A stretch of 64,000 nt of DNA from Rhizobiaceae bacterium MnEN-MB40S (GCA_024343425.1 BRLC01000002.1:1-64000), one strand, 5' to 3'; positions 8,986 through 17,586 are shown, numbered from the stretch's first letter. Notes: a model not told the origin generated them from the sequence alone. Made by a program: numbers and translations.

Positions 8986-9016
8986 TGAAAAAGAAAACGG
9001 GGGCGATCGCCCCCGT
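8986..9016 (-). terminator. Factor-independent terminator after the capsid gene
   Basis: ACGGGGGCGATCGCCCCCGT (8997-9016) is a perfect 20-base palindrome, and on the minus strand it is followed at once by TTTTCTTTTT. It sits 11 bases past the capsid stop codon. T7-like phages have a partial terminator at this position, which keeps capsid mRNA in excess over the tail genes; the same role is inferred here. Confidence 0.85.
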
Positions 9017-9027
9017 CCCTGAGCCGG

Positions 9028-10053
9028 TTAGCCGGCATTGACGTCAAGCTGCGCGAGCTTGATGTTCTTTCGGTCGTAGACACGATCCCAGTTTGTCGCG
9101 AGAACCAGTTCGGATTCGGTTGGAGAAATCCCCGAACAGGAAGCGTCCGTCCACTTCACGCCGCGCGGATGCAGCACGCAATGCCGCCGCGTGACCATAT
9201 TGGTCTGGCCGCCGCCATTGCCCTTCAGCGGAGACCGGTCATATTCCAGCGCCTGGTCCGCATCCAGAGAAGCCGACGCATAGGCGAATGCGCCGCGACC
9301 GAACAGGTAGCAGGTGTACTTGTCGGAGTTTGTCCCCGAGGTCACCGGCATCTGATCATCGATGATCACGAGCCGTCCCTTGTAGTAGGGAATATCCTTC
9401 TCAAGCTTGGAGTCCTGGACGTAGTCGATGTCGTCATTGTCCTGCACCGACAGGAAAACCGAGGAGTGCATGGCGATCGCCACGACGTCGCCGAGGCGGT
9501 CTCCCATTGTCTGGCACGCCCTGTCGAAAGCCGATCGCGAGAAACGGTTGGCGGCGGTCGGCGATGCGATATCCTGATAGACTGAGAAGATCATATCGGA
9601 GTCGTCGTTGGCGGCGTTGTCGGCAAACAGACCCTGACAGGACGCGATGAGCATTGTCTGTTCTGCGCCCATCCAGTCTTCCGCCAGATGCTGCAGCACA
9701 TGTCCCGCCGGATCCTTTCGGTGTCCACTCGCCATGATCCCTGCAATGTCCATGTGCGAATAGGCCTTCGCCCAATAGTGCTTGACGGCCTGGTCCTTGC
9801 TCGCCGTCACCTTCCTGGGCGTGATCTCCACCGTTTCGTCGTCCGATACGATGTCGGGCGCAGTGCGTGACAGATAATCCCAGAAGGGCATGTTGATCAG
9901 GCGACCGCCGGCGTTCAATTGCGACTGAACTTCTTGAGGCGGCGTTTCAAGTATGCCGGACCGGACGAACAGGTTTCGCTCCGGGAACTCCTCCTTCATG
10001 TAGCCGAGATAGACCTCGGGCGTGATGATGTCTGACTGATAGGTAATAGCCAT
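9028..10053 (-). CDS. Major capsid protein
   Basis: Protein of 341 residues forming the head shell. The opening MAITYQSDIITPEVYLGYMKE, the LINMPFWDYL strand, the VEITPRKVTASKDQAVKHYWAKAYSHMDIAGI segment and the later YYKGRLVIIDDQMPV stretch are typical of HK97-fold coat proteins of the P22-like/siphophage type used by many podoviruses with a T7-type tail. It follows the scaffold gene by 32 bases and is followed by the strong terminator at 8986-9016, so high expression is expected. No proteolytic delta domain is evident, consistent with a separate scaffold protein. Confidence 0.85.
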   Translation of the reverse strand: MAITYQSDIITPEVYLGYMKEEFPERNLFVRSGILETPPQEVQSQLNAGGRLINMPFWDYLSRTAPDIVSDDETVEITPRKVTASKDQAVKHYWAKAYSHMDIAGIMASGHRKDPAGHVLQHLAEDWMGAEQTMLIASCQGLFADNAANDDSDMIFSVYQDIASPTAANRFSRSAFDRACQTMGDRLGDVVAIAMHSSVFLSVQDNDDIDYVQDSKLEKDIPYYKGRLVIIDDQMPVTSGTNSDKYTCYLFGRGAFAYASASLDADQALEYDRSPLKGNGGGQTNMVTRRHCVLHPRGVKWTDASCSGISPTESELVLATNWDRVYDRKNIKLAQLDVNAG

Positions 10054-10085
10054 GCAAATCCTCTTTCATTGGCAAATGCGCGCGC

Positions 10086-10979
10086 TCACAAGCGATAGGT
10101 CTTCGGGTCCTTTCCCGCGGACTGGATGAGTTGGCGCGCGAGGGTCGGGTCGTCGCGAATGATGGAGTTCTGTTCGTCCCAGTTCCGGCTCTCGTCCGAA
10201 AACGGATTGCGTGAGGCCGCGCCTCCGGAAACAAGCTGGTCTTCGGCGAACATCGCCTCCCCGGCTTTTGCAAGAGCCATTACGATCCTGGGCGCAAGGA
10301 TGCGTTGATCTTCGTCGATAACGCCCGCGTCCACGAGTTCGGACATCAGGGTTTCACCCCCGAGACCGTCGATCGCCTTCGAAAAGTGCTCGCGATTTGT
10401 CGCGTAGCGCCGGGAACCCTGCGGTCCCCAAACCTCCTGGATCGCTTTCGTGGAGTCGTCGGCCAGCCGTTCGAAAAGCGCATTGTTTTCCGTTTGCCGG
10501 GCCTGGATGGCGGTCGCAGCATGCTGCAGAAACCAGTCATGAGCCTTTGCGGACACATGCGCCGGCAATTTCGCATCATGCGAGAACTGCCGCCAGGCGT
10601 CGGCGAATTCGCTGTCGTAGGGCATGTCTTGCGGCAGTCCCTCGGGCAGCGAATATTCGTAGCCGGCTGCGTCCTCTGGTCGAAGGCGCGCAGTCAGGCG
10701 ATCGTAGAACGTATCGACTTCCTCCGCGCTTGCATCCTCGGCCGGAAACCGGACGGACCGGCCGATCAGGCTTTCCATCTCGCGGGATTTCGTGATGAGA
10801 CCGGAGAGTATCTCCGCCGGATCGTCATCGCTGATCCCGTTCGCGTTGATCCATTCCCGGCTGTCTCTGTCGAGACCGGAAAGGAAATTCGATGCGGAAG
10901 GGTTTGACCCGGTGTCACTTCCGCCTTCAGCGGCGTCAAGGCTGCCCGCATCAGTTGCGGACCCGTCGAGCGTCGTCAT
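10086..10979 (-). CDS. Capsid scaffold/assembly protein
   Basis: Protein of 297 residues directly upstream of the capsid gene. It has an acidic, low-complexity N-terminus (Gly/Ser/Asp rich), a helical middle with an ARLRPEDAAGYEYSLPEGLP motif typical of podovirus scaffold proteins, and a basic C-terminus ending KDPKTYRL, as expected for capsid-binding scaffold tails. It would guide procapsid formation and then leave or be degraded. The ATG at 10979 has AGGA 6 bases upstream. The frame stays open to 11204, but that extension is hydrophobic and irregular with no ribosome site, so it is not included. Confidence 0.75.
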   Translation of the reverse strand: MTTLDGSATDAGSLDAAEGGSDTGSNPSASNFLSGLDRDSREWINANGISDDDPAEILSGLITKSREMESLIGRSVRFPAEDASAEEVDTFYDRLTARLRPEDAAGYEYSLPEGLPQDMPYDSEFADAWRQFSHDAKLPAHVSAKAHDWFLQHAATAIQARQTENNALFERLADDSTKAIQEVWGPQGSRRYATNREHFSKAIDGLGGETLMSELVDAGVIDEDQRILAPRIVMALAKAGEAMFAEDQLVSGGAASRNPFSDESRNWDEQNSIIRDDPTLARQLIQSAGKDPKTYRL

Positions 10980-11836
10980 ATGATAATTCCTTGTAGGTGT
11001 TGATTTGACCGGAAAGGTCACAGGCGAATGCGCGCGGAAACCCGCCCCTGCAATGTCGCAGTGGTTGGCCGAAATCCAGTTTGTGCTGAAGTCACGGCTC
11101 CGGGGTCCGGAGCCTTGCCCCGGACGCACGAAACCGATCGTAGTTGCTGATGTCTCTTTATAGAGGATTTTCGGCAAAATTTCCATCGCGCCGAAATGCC
11201 GCAACAGCGTATTGCAGCGCAGAAATGACTTTACCTTACTGAAGTCGTTGGTTATTTCTCTTGCGTAGACTTACGATCATCGTCTTTCCTTTCGATTGAA
11301 ACGTAACGCGCTACAGTCAGCGCGAACGACGGATAAAACTGCCGTCACCCGCTATCTCCCGACAGCCAAACAGCTCTTTTGAACAATCCACTGAGTTATC
11401 CCCTGTGGAAACATCGCGCTCGACAGGGCGCGGCTTTCGGACGATTATTTCCTTGCAAGCCGGGGACATTCCCAACCGCCAGATGGGCAAGATAACCGGA
11501 ACACCTTGCAACCCTTGCGTGGCATTGCTGCACGCGCCCACGGCGATTGCATCGTGCTACAGATGGCACAAGGGACGCACTGGAAACGGATGCATACGCG
11601 AAAAAGTGTACCGATACTCCGGAAAACGGCGGTCTAATTCGTTAAATCCGGCATGTTTGTCAGACCTTCGGTCGCGACAGATCATGGGCCAGGGTTTTAA
11701 AAGATTCTGGTTGTCAGATGAGCCGGCAATTCGATTGCAGCAGAATGTCAAAGGCAATCCGTTGCAGGGGAATTTCAGGTTCCATTTGAACAGGGAGGCG
11801 CTGGCCGAGGCCAGCGTCTTTTTGTTTGAGCGCCGC
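10980..11836. other. 857-bp stretch without a convincing gene inside the virion module
   Basis: This breaks an otherwise tightly packed phage operon. Short frames exist on both strands but lack ribosome sites and have irregular composition. The stretch is richer in A/T in its middle. It holds a perfect 8-bp stem-loop at 11096-11114 (GGCTCCGG/CCGGAGCC) and a plus-strand terminator at its far end. It probably contains the promoter or leader for the scaffold-capsid transcript and possibly a plus-strand RNA; no promoter can be assigned with confidence. Confidence 0.5.
11799..11827 (+). terminator. Factor-independent terminator facing plus strand
   Basis: CGCTGGCC and GGCCAGCG (11799-11816) form an 8-bp stem with a very short loop, followed on the plus strand by TCTTTTTGTTT. 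It lies 10 bases beyond the stop of the minus-strand 97-residue gene, but the U-tract is on the plus-strand side only. It would therefore stop a transcript coming from the gene-free gap rather than the phage operon. Confidence 0.6.
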
Positions 11837-12130
11837 TCATTCGCATTCCCGGTCATTGTTCACGAACTGCACGGTAAAATCGAGCTTGAAGGTACCGCCT
11901 TCATGCCTGACTTCCTGCATGGCGAGGACTTTGCCCAGCAGCGTCATGAACCCGCCGGGATGCTTCTGCGCCTGCACACGCAGATATTCGACCATGCTGC
12001 CGCCGCCGGCTTCCGTCGCAGCCTGCAGCACGGCGTCGCGGATCATTGGAAAATTCAATCCGTTTTCCGGCAACCCAACAGCATTGTCTCCGGCGCCGTC
12101 GGTCGGCTTCGCCTTTTTGCGACTGGTCAT
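11837..12130 (-). CDS. Phage protein of unknown function, 97 residues
   Basis: A small soluble protein with a basic, disordered N-terminus (MTSRKKAKPTDGAG) and a helical core (PMIRDAVLQAATEAGGGSMVEYLRVQAQ). The KHPGGFMTLLGKVLAMQ segment resembles one found in small proteins near terminase or portal genes of other phages, sometimes suggested as small terminase-like DNA-binding subunits. I cannot confirm that role. The start overlaps the stop of the 250-residue gene by four bases (ATGA). No separate small terminase gene is seen, so this is one candidate for it. Confidence 0.55.
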   Translation of the reverse strand: MTSRKKAKPTDGAGDNAVGLPENGLNFPMIRDAVLQAATEAGGGSMVEYLRVQAQKHPGGFMTLLGKVLAMQEVRHEGGTFKLDFTVQFVNNDRECE

Positions 12131-12879
12131 GCGCGCACCGGTTCATGCGTCACTGGCAGCTTCAGTGGCGTGCGAGGGTGCGCCGCTTTGCTAATCTCGG
12201 TCGGGCGTTTCGGCGCGGCGCCGAAACCGTTTGCCGCGCGCCACGCATTCCATCCGTTTCTTGACGGCTTGCGCGGAGAATACCGGTTCGGGGAATACCC
12301 GCTGATCTGCATGAGGTAGCTCCACGGCGTCGGCGGCTTTTCGGTGACCGTCCATCTGAAGGAACGCCTCGATCCGGACAGATGCACAAGCAGTCCGTCC
12401 CTGTCGAAGCCGCTATCCGCGAGATACGCCACGTAGCCAATAGAGCTGTCCTGGCCGTCCCTCGTGATAAATCGCTGACCGAGGCGCGCCGTGTATATCG
12501 TCTCCGGATCCAGTATCTCTCCAGTGCGCGTAGCCTGCGAAAGCCCAACGAAACGGTCATGAATGGTGTCGATCCGATGCCCGTGCGACGAGCGGATCAA
12601 CGCATCATCGCTGTTCAGGAAGACGCCGTCCCGAAACAGAATTTCGGCAAGTGCGACCGGTCTCGGCTTGGGTGGGCGTGGCAGGTCTCGCTCCCCTGCT
12701 GATTGGTCATCCGGATAGTAGCTGACGTCGCCGACATCCGGGTCTCCCATGATCCGGTCGCCAAGCTTCAGGGTATGCCCCCAAAAATTTATCCTGGTGT
12801 CCGGATCGAAACGAACGCGCTGCCGCTTGCGATCGACGAGCGCATCGATGTGGCGGAGCGTCTTCTTGTTTGCGTTCAA
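12127..12879 (-). CDS. Phage protein of unknown function, 250 residues
   Basis: Soluble protein with no membrane span or signal. The N-terminal half is charged with an INFWGHTLKLGDRI segment and a Pro-rich linker (RPPKPRPVALAEI); the middle has short beta-like stretches (DPETIYTARLGQRFITRDG); the C-terminus is basic and Pro-rich. The family is not recognised. It is joined to the genes on both sides by 4-base overlaps, so it belongs to the head-assembly unit portal, Bbp19-like protein, this protein, 97-residue protein. A head-completion or minor head role is possible. Confidence 0.55.
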   Translation of the reverse strand: MNANKKTLRHIDALVDRKRQRVRFDPDTRINFWGHTLKLGDRIMGDPDVGDVSYYPDDQSAGERDLPRPPKPRPVALAEILFRDGVFLNSDDALIRSSHGHRIDTIHDRFVGLSQATRTGEILDPETIYTARLGQRFITRDGQDSSIGYVAYLADSGFDRDGLLVHLSGSRRSFRWTVTEKPPTPWSYLMQISGYSPNRYSPRKPSRNGWNAWRAANGFGAAPKRPTEISKAAHPRTPLKLPVTHEPVRA

Positions 12880-13223
12880 AGCGTTACACCTTCTTCCTGG
12901 TCGGCGATCAGTTCCGCCGCCGCGGCGCGATAGAGCGCCGACAGATCGCCATCCGGCGACAGGCCAAGCCTTATGATCCGGGCGAAGACGCGTCGCATTG
13001 CGTTGGCCTCGCGGAGCGCGTCCGCGCTTTTCTCATGCGTCTGCGCAAAGAAATAGCCGCAATAGGCGGCGAGATCGGACAGCACGATCTCCTGATCCTT
13101 GTGCGTCCCGCCTGTTTCGAAAAACAGCCTGCGATAGGAAGCCTGAAGTTCGGTGAACGCCTGTCGGTCGCGCCGCTCGCCGCCATCTTTTCCAGTCGAC
13201 AGGGAATGATATATGTGCGTCAT
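12876..13223 (-). CDS. Bbp19-like small phage protein
   Basis: Protein of 115 residues. The central pattern AFTELQASYRRLFF, then EIVLSDLAAYCGYFFAQ and REANAMRRVFARIIRLG, resembles the Bbp19 family (named from Bordetella phage BPP-1), small helical proteins encoded beside the portal of podoviruses. Their function is not established. It overlaps the portal stop and the next gene start by four bases each (13220-13223 and 12876-12879). The assignment is by remembered pattern only, so moderate. Confidence 0.55.
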   Translation of the reverse strand: MTHIYHSLSTGKDGGERRDRQAFTELQASYRRLFFETGGTHKDQEIVLSDLAAYCGYFFAQTHEKSADALREANAMRRVFARIIRLGLSPDGDLSALYRAAAAELIADQEEGVTL

Positions 13224-14914
13224 GGCCGGCCACCGGCGTTTTGCGCCATCGCAAGCATGTCGCTAAAGGCTGCGCTTCCTTCACCGACTGCTTTCGCCGC
13301 ATTGCCGCCGTTCACCGCCAGTTCCGTCAGGGTTTTGATCTGGTCAACCTGCCGCGACGCCGCTTCGGCCTGCCTTACATCCTCGATGGGCTTGAACATG
13401 GACCGCGGGGCGCCGTGAATGTCCTGCGCAATGTCCAGCATTTCATCGAGATCGAAACGCTCCAGCACCTGCGGCTTGCCGAGTTTGGCCATGGCCCCGG
13501 CCAGTTCGAGAACCCGCTGCATGCCAACGATTTCTCCGGCCCGTCGCAACTTGTCGAGCGGACCGGTAAAGGTGACGCCGATCTCGTGCCCCTGCAATCC
13601 GCCGGGCGCCGCAAGAGGCCGGCCTGGCCGGAAGACCCCGCGGCCCTCGAGAAGCGTGAATTCGCGATCGATCATCCGCGCCAGACCCTCCTGCAAGGAG
13701 AGCCCTGACGGACCAAGCAGGTCCCCCTTCTCCTGCGCGCGTATCGAGGCTTCCGTCGCCGTTATCTGCGGGTTCTGGATCAGGATCTGCCACAGGTTGA
13801 CGTAGAGACTTTCGCGCAGCTGGTTCTGCTTCGCCTCGATGATGGCCCTCGCAAAATCCGGTCGCTGCTGCGTCACGATCGGCCGGATGAGCAACTCGCC
13901 TGTTTCGCTCAGCAATCCCGGATTCGGCGCTCCCGGATTGAGATTGGGAGGATTGGTCGCGTCGTCGCGCTGCGCTGTCGGCGGGTTCACCCATTGCTGG
14001 GTGGCGATATATTCCTGCTTGGAGAGCATGTTGACGGATTTGATTTCAGCAAGCGCAAGCGCCACCGGCCCCTCGCAATAGGGCCCCTGATTTTCCCGGT
14101 TCCAGTGAAATACGATGTAGGGAAAGCTCCGGTAGCCGCCCTTGCCGAGCAAATGCCGTTCATCTTTCTCGACATAGTAGGAGACGAAATCCATCGCATG
14201 GCGGTCGTCATCCGGCTTCGGCATGACTGCATGGAGAATGGTTACCGCGTCGTCCTGTCTCTTCGGATCGCTCGCGCAGTCACGCACCTTTTTCGAGCAC
14301 CGCTCGCCCCAGCGTTCGACGCATTGCCGCGCGGTGCGCGTGAAGACGCGGAAATTGGTGTCGACCACGCCTTCGAAATTCGCCGCGAGATGGTTTTCAA
14401 GCAACGGAATGTGGCGATAGGACACCGGTGCGGCGAGCGTGCGCGCCGGCGCGTCTTCCACATAGACGACGCTTGTCCCGAACGCCGCCCTGCCTTTCAC
14501 CGCCGCCTTCCCGGCCAACGCAAATCCGGACGAGGGATTGTAGCGCATCCGGAACATGTAGCGGGTCAGTTCGTCGAACCATCGCAACTCCGCATCGCTC
14601 GCCGCACTTGCAAACGGTTCGCTGCTGCGAAGCGTATGCCACGTTGCGCTCGCCGGCATGACAAGCGAGATTTCGCCCGCCGCCAGACGATCGATCGCCA
14701 TTAGCGACGTGTGGTCGTAAATGTTCGGCGCGTTGTACGACCCATAGGGCTTCGAGGCGTCTCCCCCTTCGATCGCCGAGAGGATCGCCTGATGTTCAAG
14801 ACCCGGCGCGACATAGCGCGAGATGTCGCGCCAATGGCTTTCCCACGGCCGTCTCGCATTGGCGAGTTGTTCCAGACGCGCAAGCAGCGCCTCAACTGTC
14901 GGATCTGCAGACAT
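13220..14914 (-). CDS. Portal protein (head-to-tail connector)
   Basis: Protein of 564 residues forming the dodecameric ring at the unique capsid vertex through which DNA is packaged and ejected; T7 gp8 type. The opening LLARLEQLANARRPWESHWRDISRYVAP, then YDHTSLMAIDRLAAGEISLVMPASATWH and, later, LGPSGLSLQEGLARMIDREFTLL, are characteristic of this connector family. Length is normal. The ATG at 14914 overlaps the stop of the upstream 71-residue gene by one base and has GAGGAG upstream. It is the first of a chain of ATGA-coupled genes. Confidence 0.9.
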   Translation of the reverse strand: MSADPTVEALLARLEQLANARRPWESHWRDISRYVAPGLEHQAILSAIEGGDASKPYGSYNAPNIYDHTSLMAIDRLAAGEISLVMPASATWHTLRSSEPFASAASDAELRWFDELTRYMFRMRYNPSSGFALAGKAAVKGRAAFGTSVVYVEDAPARTLAAPVSYRHIPLLENHLAANFEGVVDTNFRVFTRTARQCVERWGERCSKKVRDCASDPKRQDDAVTILHAVMPKPDDDRHAMDFVSYYVEKDERHLLGKGGYRSFPYIVFHWNRENQGPYCEGPVALALAEIKSVNMLSKQEYIATQQWVNPPTAQRDDATNPPNLNPGAPNPGLLSETGELLIRPIVTQQRPDFARAIIEAKQNQLRESLYVNLWQILIQNPQITATEASIRAQEKGDLLGPSGLSLQEGLARMIDREFTLLEGRGVFRPGRPLAAPGGLQGHEIGVTFTGPLDKLRRAGEIVGMQRVLELAGAMAKLGKPQVLERFDLDEMLDIAQDIHGAPRSMFKPIEDVRQAEAASRQVDQIKTLTELAVNGGNAAKAVGEGSAAFSDMLAMAQNAGGRP

Positions 14915-15129
14915 CAGAACTCCTCTTCAGAAGAGTTGTGCGTGCGCGCAGGCTGAACGAAGGTCCCGAATGCGCTGTCGCCAAGCGCGGACGTGAAAAT
15001 GTTGGCGCTGGAGCCGCGGGCCCGTCGCCGGCGTCTGCGTGCTTCAGACAACAGGCTCGCGTCCGCTTCACGCTTGACCGGTTGCGGCGTCGTCGTCTTC
15101 GGTGTTTCGATTTTCGTGCTGAAGCACAT
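14914..15129 (-). CDS. Small phage protein upstream of portal, 71 residues
   Basis: Starts MCFSTKIETPK at the ATG at 15129, which has AGGAG about 8 bases upstream. The centre DASLLSEARRRRRRARG is strongly basic, and the end GSSANIFTSALGD plus an acidic tail gives a layout that recurs in small proteins encoded between GNAT-like and portal genes of podoviruses. Function unknown; the Arg-rich helix could bind nucleic acid. The first 62 bases overlap the end of the GNAT-like gene in another frame. The in-frame extension to 15393 is rejected because it lies within that gene and lacks a ribosome site. Confidence 0.65.
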   Translation of the reverse strand: MCFSTKIETPKTTTPQPVKREADASLLSEARRRRRRARGSSANIFTSALGDSAFGTFVQPARTHNSSEEEF

Positions 15130-15637
15130 AGCCCCATCTCCTGTAGACTGATGCGGGCACGCCGCCGCGCACCCATTCGTAGAGTAAAAACCGCTCGCCA
15201 TTGCGGCCCCATTGCTCAAGGGCGCATTGTCGCCTGGCGCCGGTTGCCTCCAGCCAGCGATGCGCAGACGCGTGGCTTTCGATCGACCGCGCCTCGATGC
15301 GGCGAACGCCGCGTGCCTTCCAGGCGTCGACCAGTTCGCGAAAGACGAAACGTGTGACAGCGGGAATGCAGCGTTCGAAACCGCATGCGCCATAGGCCCA
15401 GGCGCTCAGGACGCCCGCGCTGATCGGGGCGAAACCGAAGGCTCCGCATGGCTGGCCGTTTCGCAGGACGACAAAGGCTTCACCAGCCGCGAGGCCGCTT
15501 GCGGCAATCGCCGTCGGCTTTGTGTCCGGCGGCACCTGACACTGGATTTCCTGTCTGTCGTCTGGCCGCAAATTGGCGGCAATATAGGACACGTCGCGCA
15601 GTGTGGCCGGAACGATCGCAACCGCGCCTCTCGACAT
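15068..15637 (-). CDS. GNAT-fold phage protein (T7 gp13-like position)
   Basis: Protein of 189 residues with an N-acetyltransferase-like fold: opening IVPATLRDVSYIAANLRPDD, the strand AFVVLRNGQPCGAFGFAPI, then helix FVFRELVDAWKARGVRRIEARSIESHASAHRWLEATGAR, as in GNAT enzymes. Such proteins occur near terminase and portal genes of many podoviruses and are sometimes called internal virion protein A; whether they acetylate anything is unclear, and the acetyl-CoA pyrophosphate loop is not obvious here. The start at 15637 (MSRGAV) is chosen by similarity; the upstream site is weak. It follows the 88-residue gene by 5 bases. Confidence 0.65.
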   Translation of the reverse strand: MSRGAVAIVPATLRDVSYIAANLRPDDRQEIQCQVPPDTKPTAIAASGLAAGEAFVVLRNGQPCGAFGFAPISAGVLSAWAYGACGFERCIPAVTRFVFRELVDAWKARGVRRIEARSIESHASAHRWLEATGARRQCALEQWGRNGERFLLYEWVRGGVPASVYRRWGYVLQHENRNTEDDDAATGQA

Positions 15638-15642
15638 CACCA

Positions 15643-15909
15643 CTATCGCCTGCGTTTTTCCAGAACCTGCACGTCGCAGGAGCCGGAGGCGACGTCGACG
15701 CGCACCCAGCACGGCGCGCCGATATCGACAGGCACAAGGCCTTCCTCGGTGATCGTGGCGCCATCGCCAAATTTGACGTAAATGTCTTCGCCGATGCTCA
15801 GCTTGATTTCGCAGGACAGGCCGGCGGCGTTGCTGATCGCGACGGCGCCGACGCCGTCGGCAAGTTCCACCGGCAGACTTTGCGCGGTGACTCCAGTTTC
15901 ATAGCTCAT
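15643..15909 (-). CDS. Small beta-rich phage protein, 88 residues
   Basis: Product begins MSYETGVTAQSLPVEL at the ATG at 15909, with AAGGA 8 bases upstream. It is rich in short strands (VAISNAAGLSCEIKLS, DIYVKFGDGATITEE, PCWVRVDVASGSCDVQV), suggesting a small beta-sandwich, possibly a head decoration or minor virion protein. No family can be named. It lies between the terminase large subunit gene (47 bases away) and the GNAT-like gene (5 bases), in the same transcription unit. The frame extends further upstream into the terminase gene; that part is a shadow. Confidence 0.6.
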   Translation of the reverse strand: MSYETGVTAQSLPVELADGVGAVAISNAAGLSCEIKLSIGEDIYVKFGDGATITEEGLVPVDIGAPCWVRVDVASGSCDVQVLEKRRR

Positions 15910-15956
15910 TCTTGGTTCCTTCCCGTTGAGAACAGTGTTTGCCGGACGAATGTCGC

Positions 15957-17237
15957 CTACCAGCCTTCCAGAGGATCGAATCCCGAAGAACTGAACTGCA
16001 GGCCGGCGCTTGCGTTCATGCGTTCGTGGTGAACGGTTTCCGCGAAGGTCAGCGCCAGGGCGTCGGCGATGTCCGGCGACAAGAGCCCGCGCCGCTTCAT
16101 GTCTTCCTTCTTTTCGATCTGGATCCGGTTTCGCGTGTCGAAACTGTATTCCGGAGACTGCAGGTCGATCATCAGTTCGTCGTCGTCCGGTATGTCTCCG
16201 ATATCGCGCAGCCAGTCGCGCATGCGCGACCACATTTCGGCGCGCTTGTTTCTGAAACGAAGGGTGTTTGAAGCCCTCGACCCTCCATTGACGTCTATGA
16301 CTTTCAACCCGAGCTGCCGCAGCCGGTCGACCACCCCGCCGCCAACGCCCACGCCATCGACGAAGATGGCGTTCGGTTTCTCCTGAACGACGATCTCGCT
16401 GACCTTTCCCGCCGTCTGCATCAGGTCGAGGGTCGACCAGCGCCAGATCCGGGCAAGCTTGTAGGCGTGGCGCGCCACCAGAACGGTTCTGTCGTCCCCG
16501 AAGCGCGCGACGTCGAGACCCATGATCCTCGGACCTTCAGGCAACGCGCATTGCCGGTCACGCGCGGCAGCGACCGTTTCGCGGGCAATGAACTGCATGT
16601 CGGAGAGGTTGCGATAGCCGCCCAGCCACACATGCTCGTACTTGTTCTGGTCAAACGCCCGGTCACGCTCCATATCCGCCCTCAAGACGTCCGGAAAGAA
16701 CGGATTGTCGGTGTAGTTCGCCCGAACCACGACGGCGTCTTTCGGCTTTTGTCGACGCAGGAAGCGGTCGATCGGGTCCGTCGGACTTTCCGGGTTCCAG
16801 GAAAACCACAATTCGCTCCCCGGGCTGCGGATTGTCGGAATAAGCAGGTCCAGGCTCCGCTGGCTAACGGTTTGCGCCTCCTCGATCCAGGCGATGTTGA
16901 ACCCTTCAAGCGACTTGATGGAATGGGCGTTGTGGTGCTTCAGCCCCCGGAACGCGAACAGGCTGTCATTGGGCCCCCGGATCTGCGTATCGGTGACGTT
17001 GAAAAACGCCTCGAGCCCGAAATCCGCGATCTTGTCTTCGATCAGTTGCTTGACCGAATCCCGGATCGAGTTCTGCGTTTCGCGCAGGCATACGGCCCGC
17101 ACCTTCCCGTCGAGCGCCCTGAGGCATAGCAATCCTCCAAAAAAATGTGACTTTCCGCTGCCCCGTCCGCCCCACGCGCCCTTGAAACGCGACTGACCGA
17201 CGAGGGGCCGAAACACCTCGGGAAACTTGATTTTCAT
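15957..17237 (-). CDS. terL: Terminase large subunit (Terminase_3/PBSX-like)
   Basis: ATP-driven DNA packaging motor and headful nuclease, 426 residues. Residues 20-32 carry Walker A (GGRGSGKS). IAWIEEAQTVS is the Walker B with its catalytic Glu. WFSWNPESPTDPIDRF is the coupling region. IMGLDVARFGDDRTVLVAR begins the RNase H-like nuclease with its first metal-binding Asp. This matches the PBSX/P22-like Terminase_3 group rather than the T7 gp19 group, although the tail genes are T7-like. The ATG at 17237 has only a weak ribosome site; the frame extends to 17363 but that part is unlike the family. Confidence 0.9.
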   Translation of the reverse strand: MKIKFPEVFRPLVGQSRFKGAWGGRGSGKSHFFGGLLCLRALDGKVRAVCLRETQNSIRDSVKQLIEDKIADFGLEAFFNVTDTQIRGPNDSLFAFRGLKHHNAHSIKSLEGFNIAWIEEAQTVSQRSLDLLIPTIRSPGSELWFSWNPESPTDPIDRFLRRQKPKDAVVVRANYTDNPFFPDVLRADMERDRAFDQNKYEHVWLGGYRNLSDMQFIARETVAAARDRQCALPEGPRIMGLDVARFGDDRTVLVARHAYKLARIWRWSTLDLMQTAGKVSEIVVQEKPNAIFVDGVGVGGGVVDRLRQLGLKVIDVNGGSRASNTLRFRNKRAEMWSRMRDWLRDIGDIPDDDELMIDLQSPEYSFDTRNRIQIEKKEDMKRRGLLSPDIADALALTFAETVHHERMNASAGLQFSSSGFDPLEGW

Positions 17238-17586
17238 TGCGCTGGCTGGGTGTGAGGATCGCCCCCTGAGCCGGGGAATGCGCGTTGCGTTTGCGCATTG
17301 ATCCGATGTTACTTTCGATGAGGGACTTATACGGTATTTTCGGACCGATTGGAATGGACGCAACGCCGCTGCAAACCGGGATCACAGCAAACCGCGCCTG
17401 CAACCAAATGAAATCACGACGTTATTCTTGATGTTTCTTTACGGCGTGGATTGAAGATAAATCGGAGTCAGTGCATTTTTACTCCTGACGAAGGCGGTTA
17501 TCTGGAACTGTAACAAGGAAAATAAGAGTTGATTTTTGCCGACCTGTCTGGAACTGAACGTGCTGTCTGGGCAGGATGACTCGCCG
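17238..17586. other. Intergenic junction between phage module and flanking genes
   Basis: About 350 bp separating divergent genes: terminase to the left, a membrane hydrolase-like gene to the right. It is more A/T-rich than its surroundings in the part from about 17320 to 17530 and should contain both promoters. I find no tRNA, no obvious direct repeat and no integrase, so an attachment site cannot be proposed. Confidence 0.5.

Noticed and set aside
11557..11856. Possible 99-codon gene in the phage gap
   Set aside because: No ribosome site, irregular Cys/Trp/Asn-rich composition, and the terminator hairpin lies within it.
11405..12319. Long plus-strand frame of 304 codons over the phage genes
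   Set aside because: It runs antisense to two coupled phage genes, has no ribosome site and no family features; it reflects GC-rich codon bias on the opposite strand.
17238..17586. Prophage attachment site at the module boundary
   Set aside because: No tRNA, no integrase and no repeat that can be paired with a left end inside the window.
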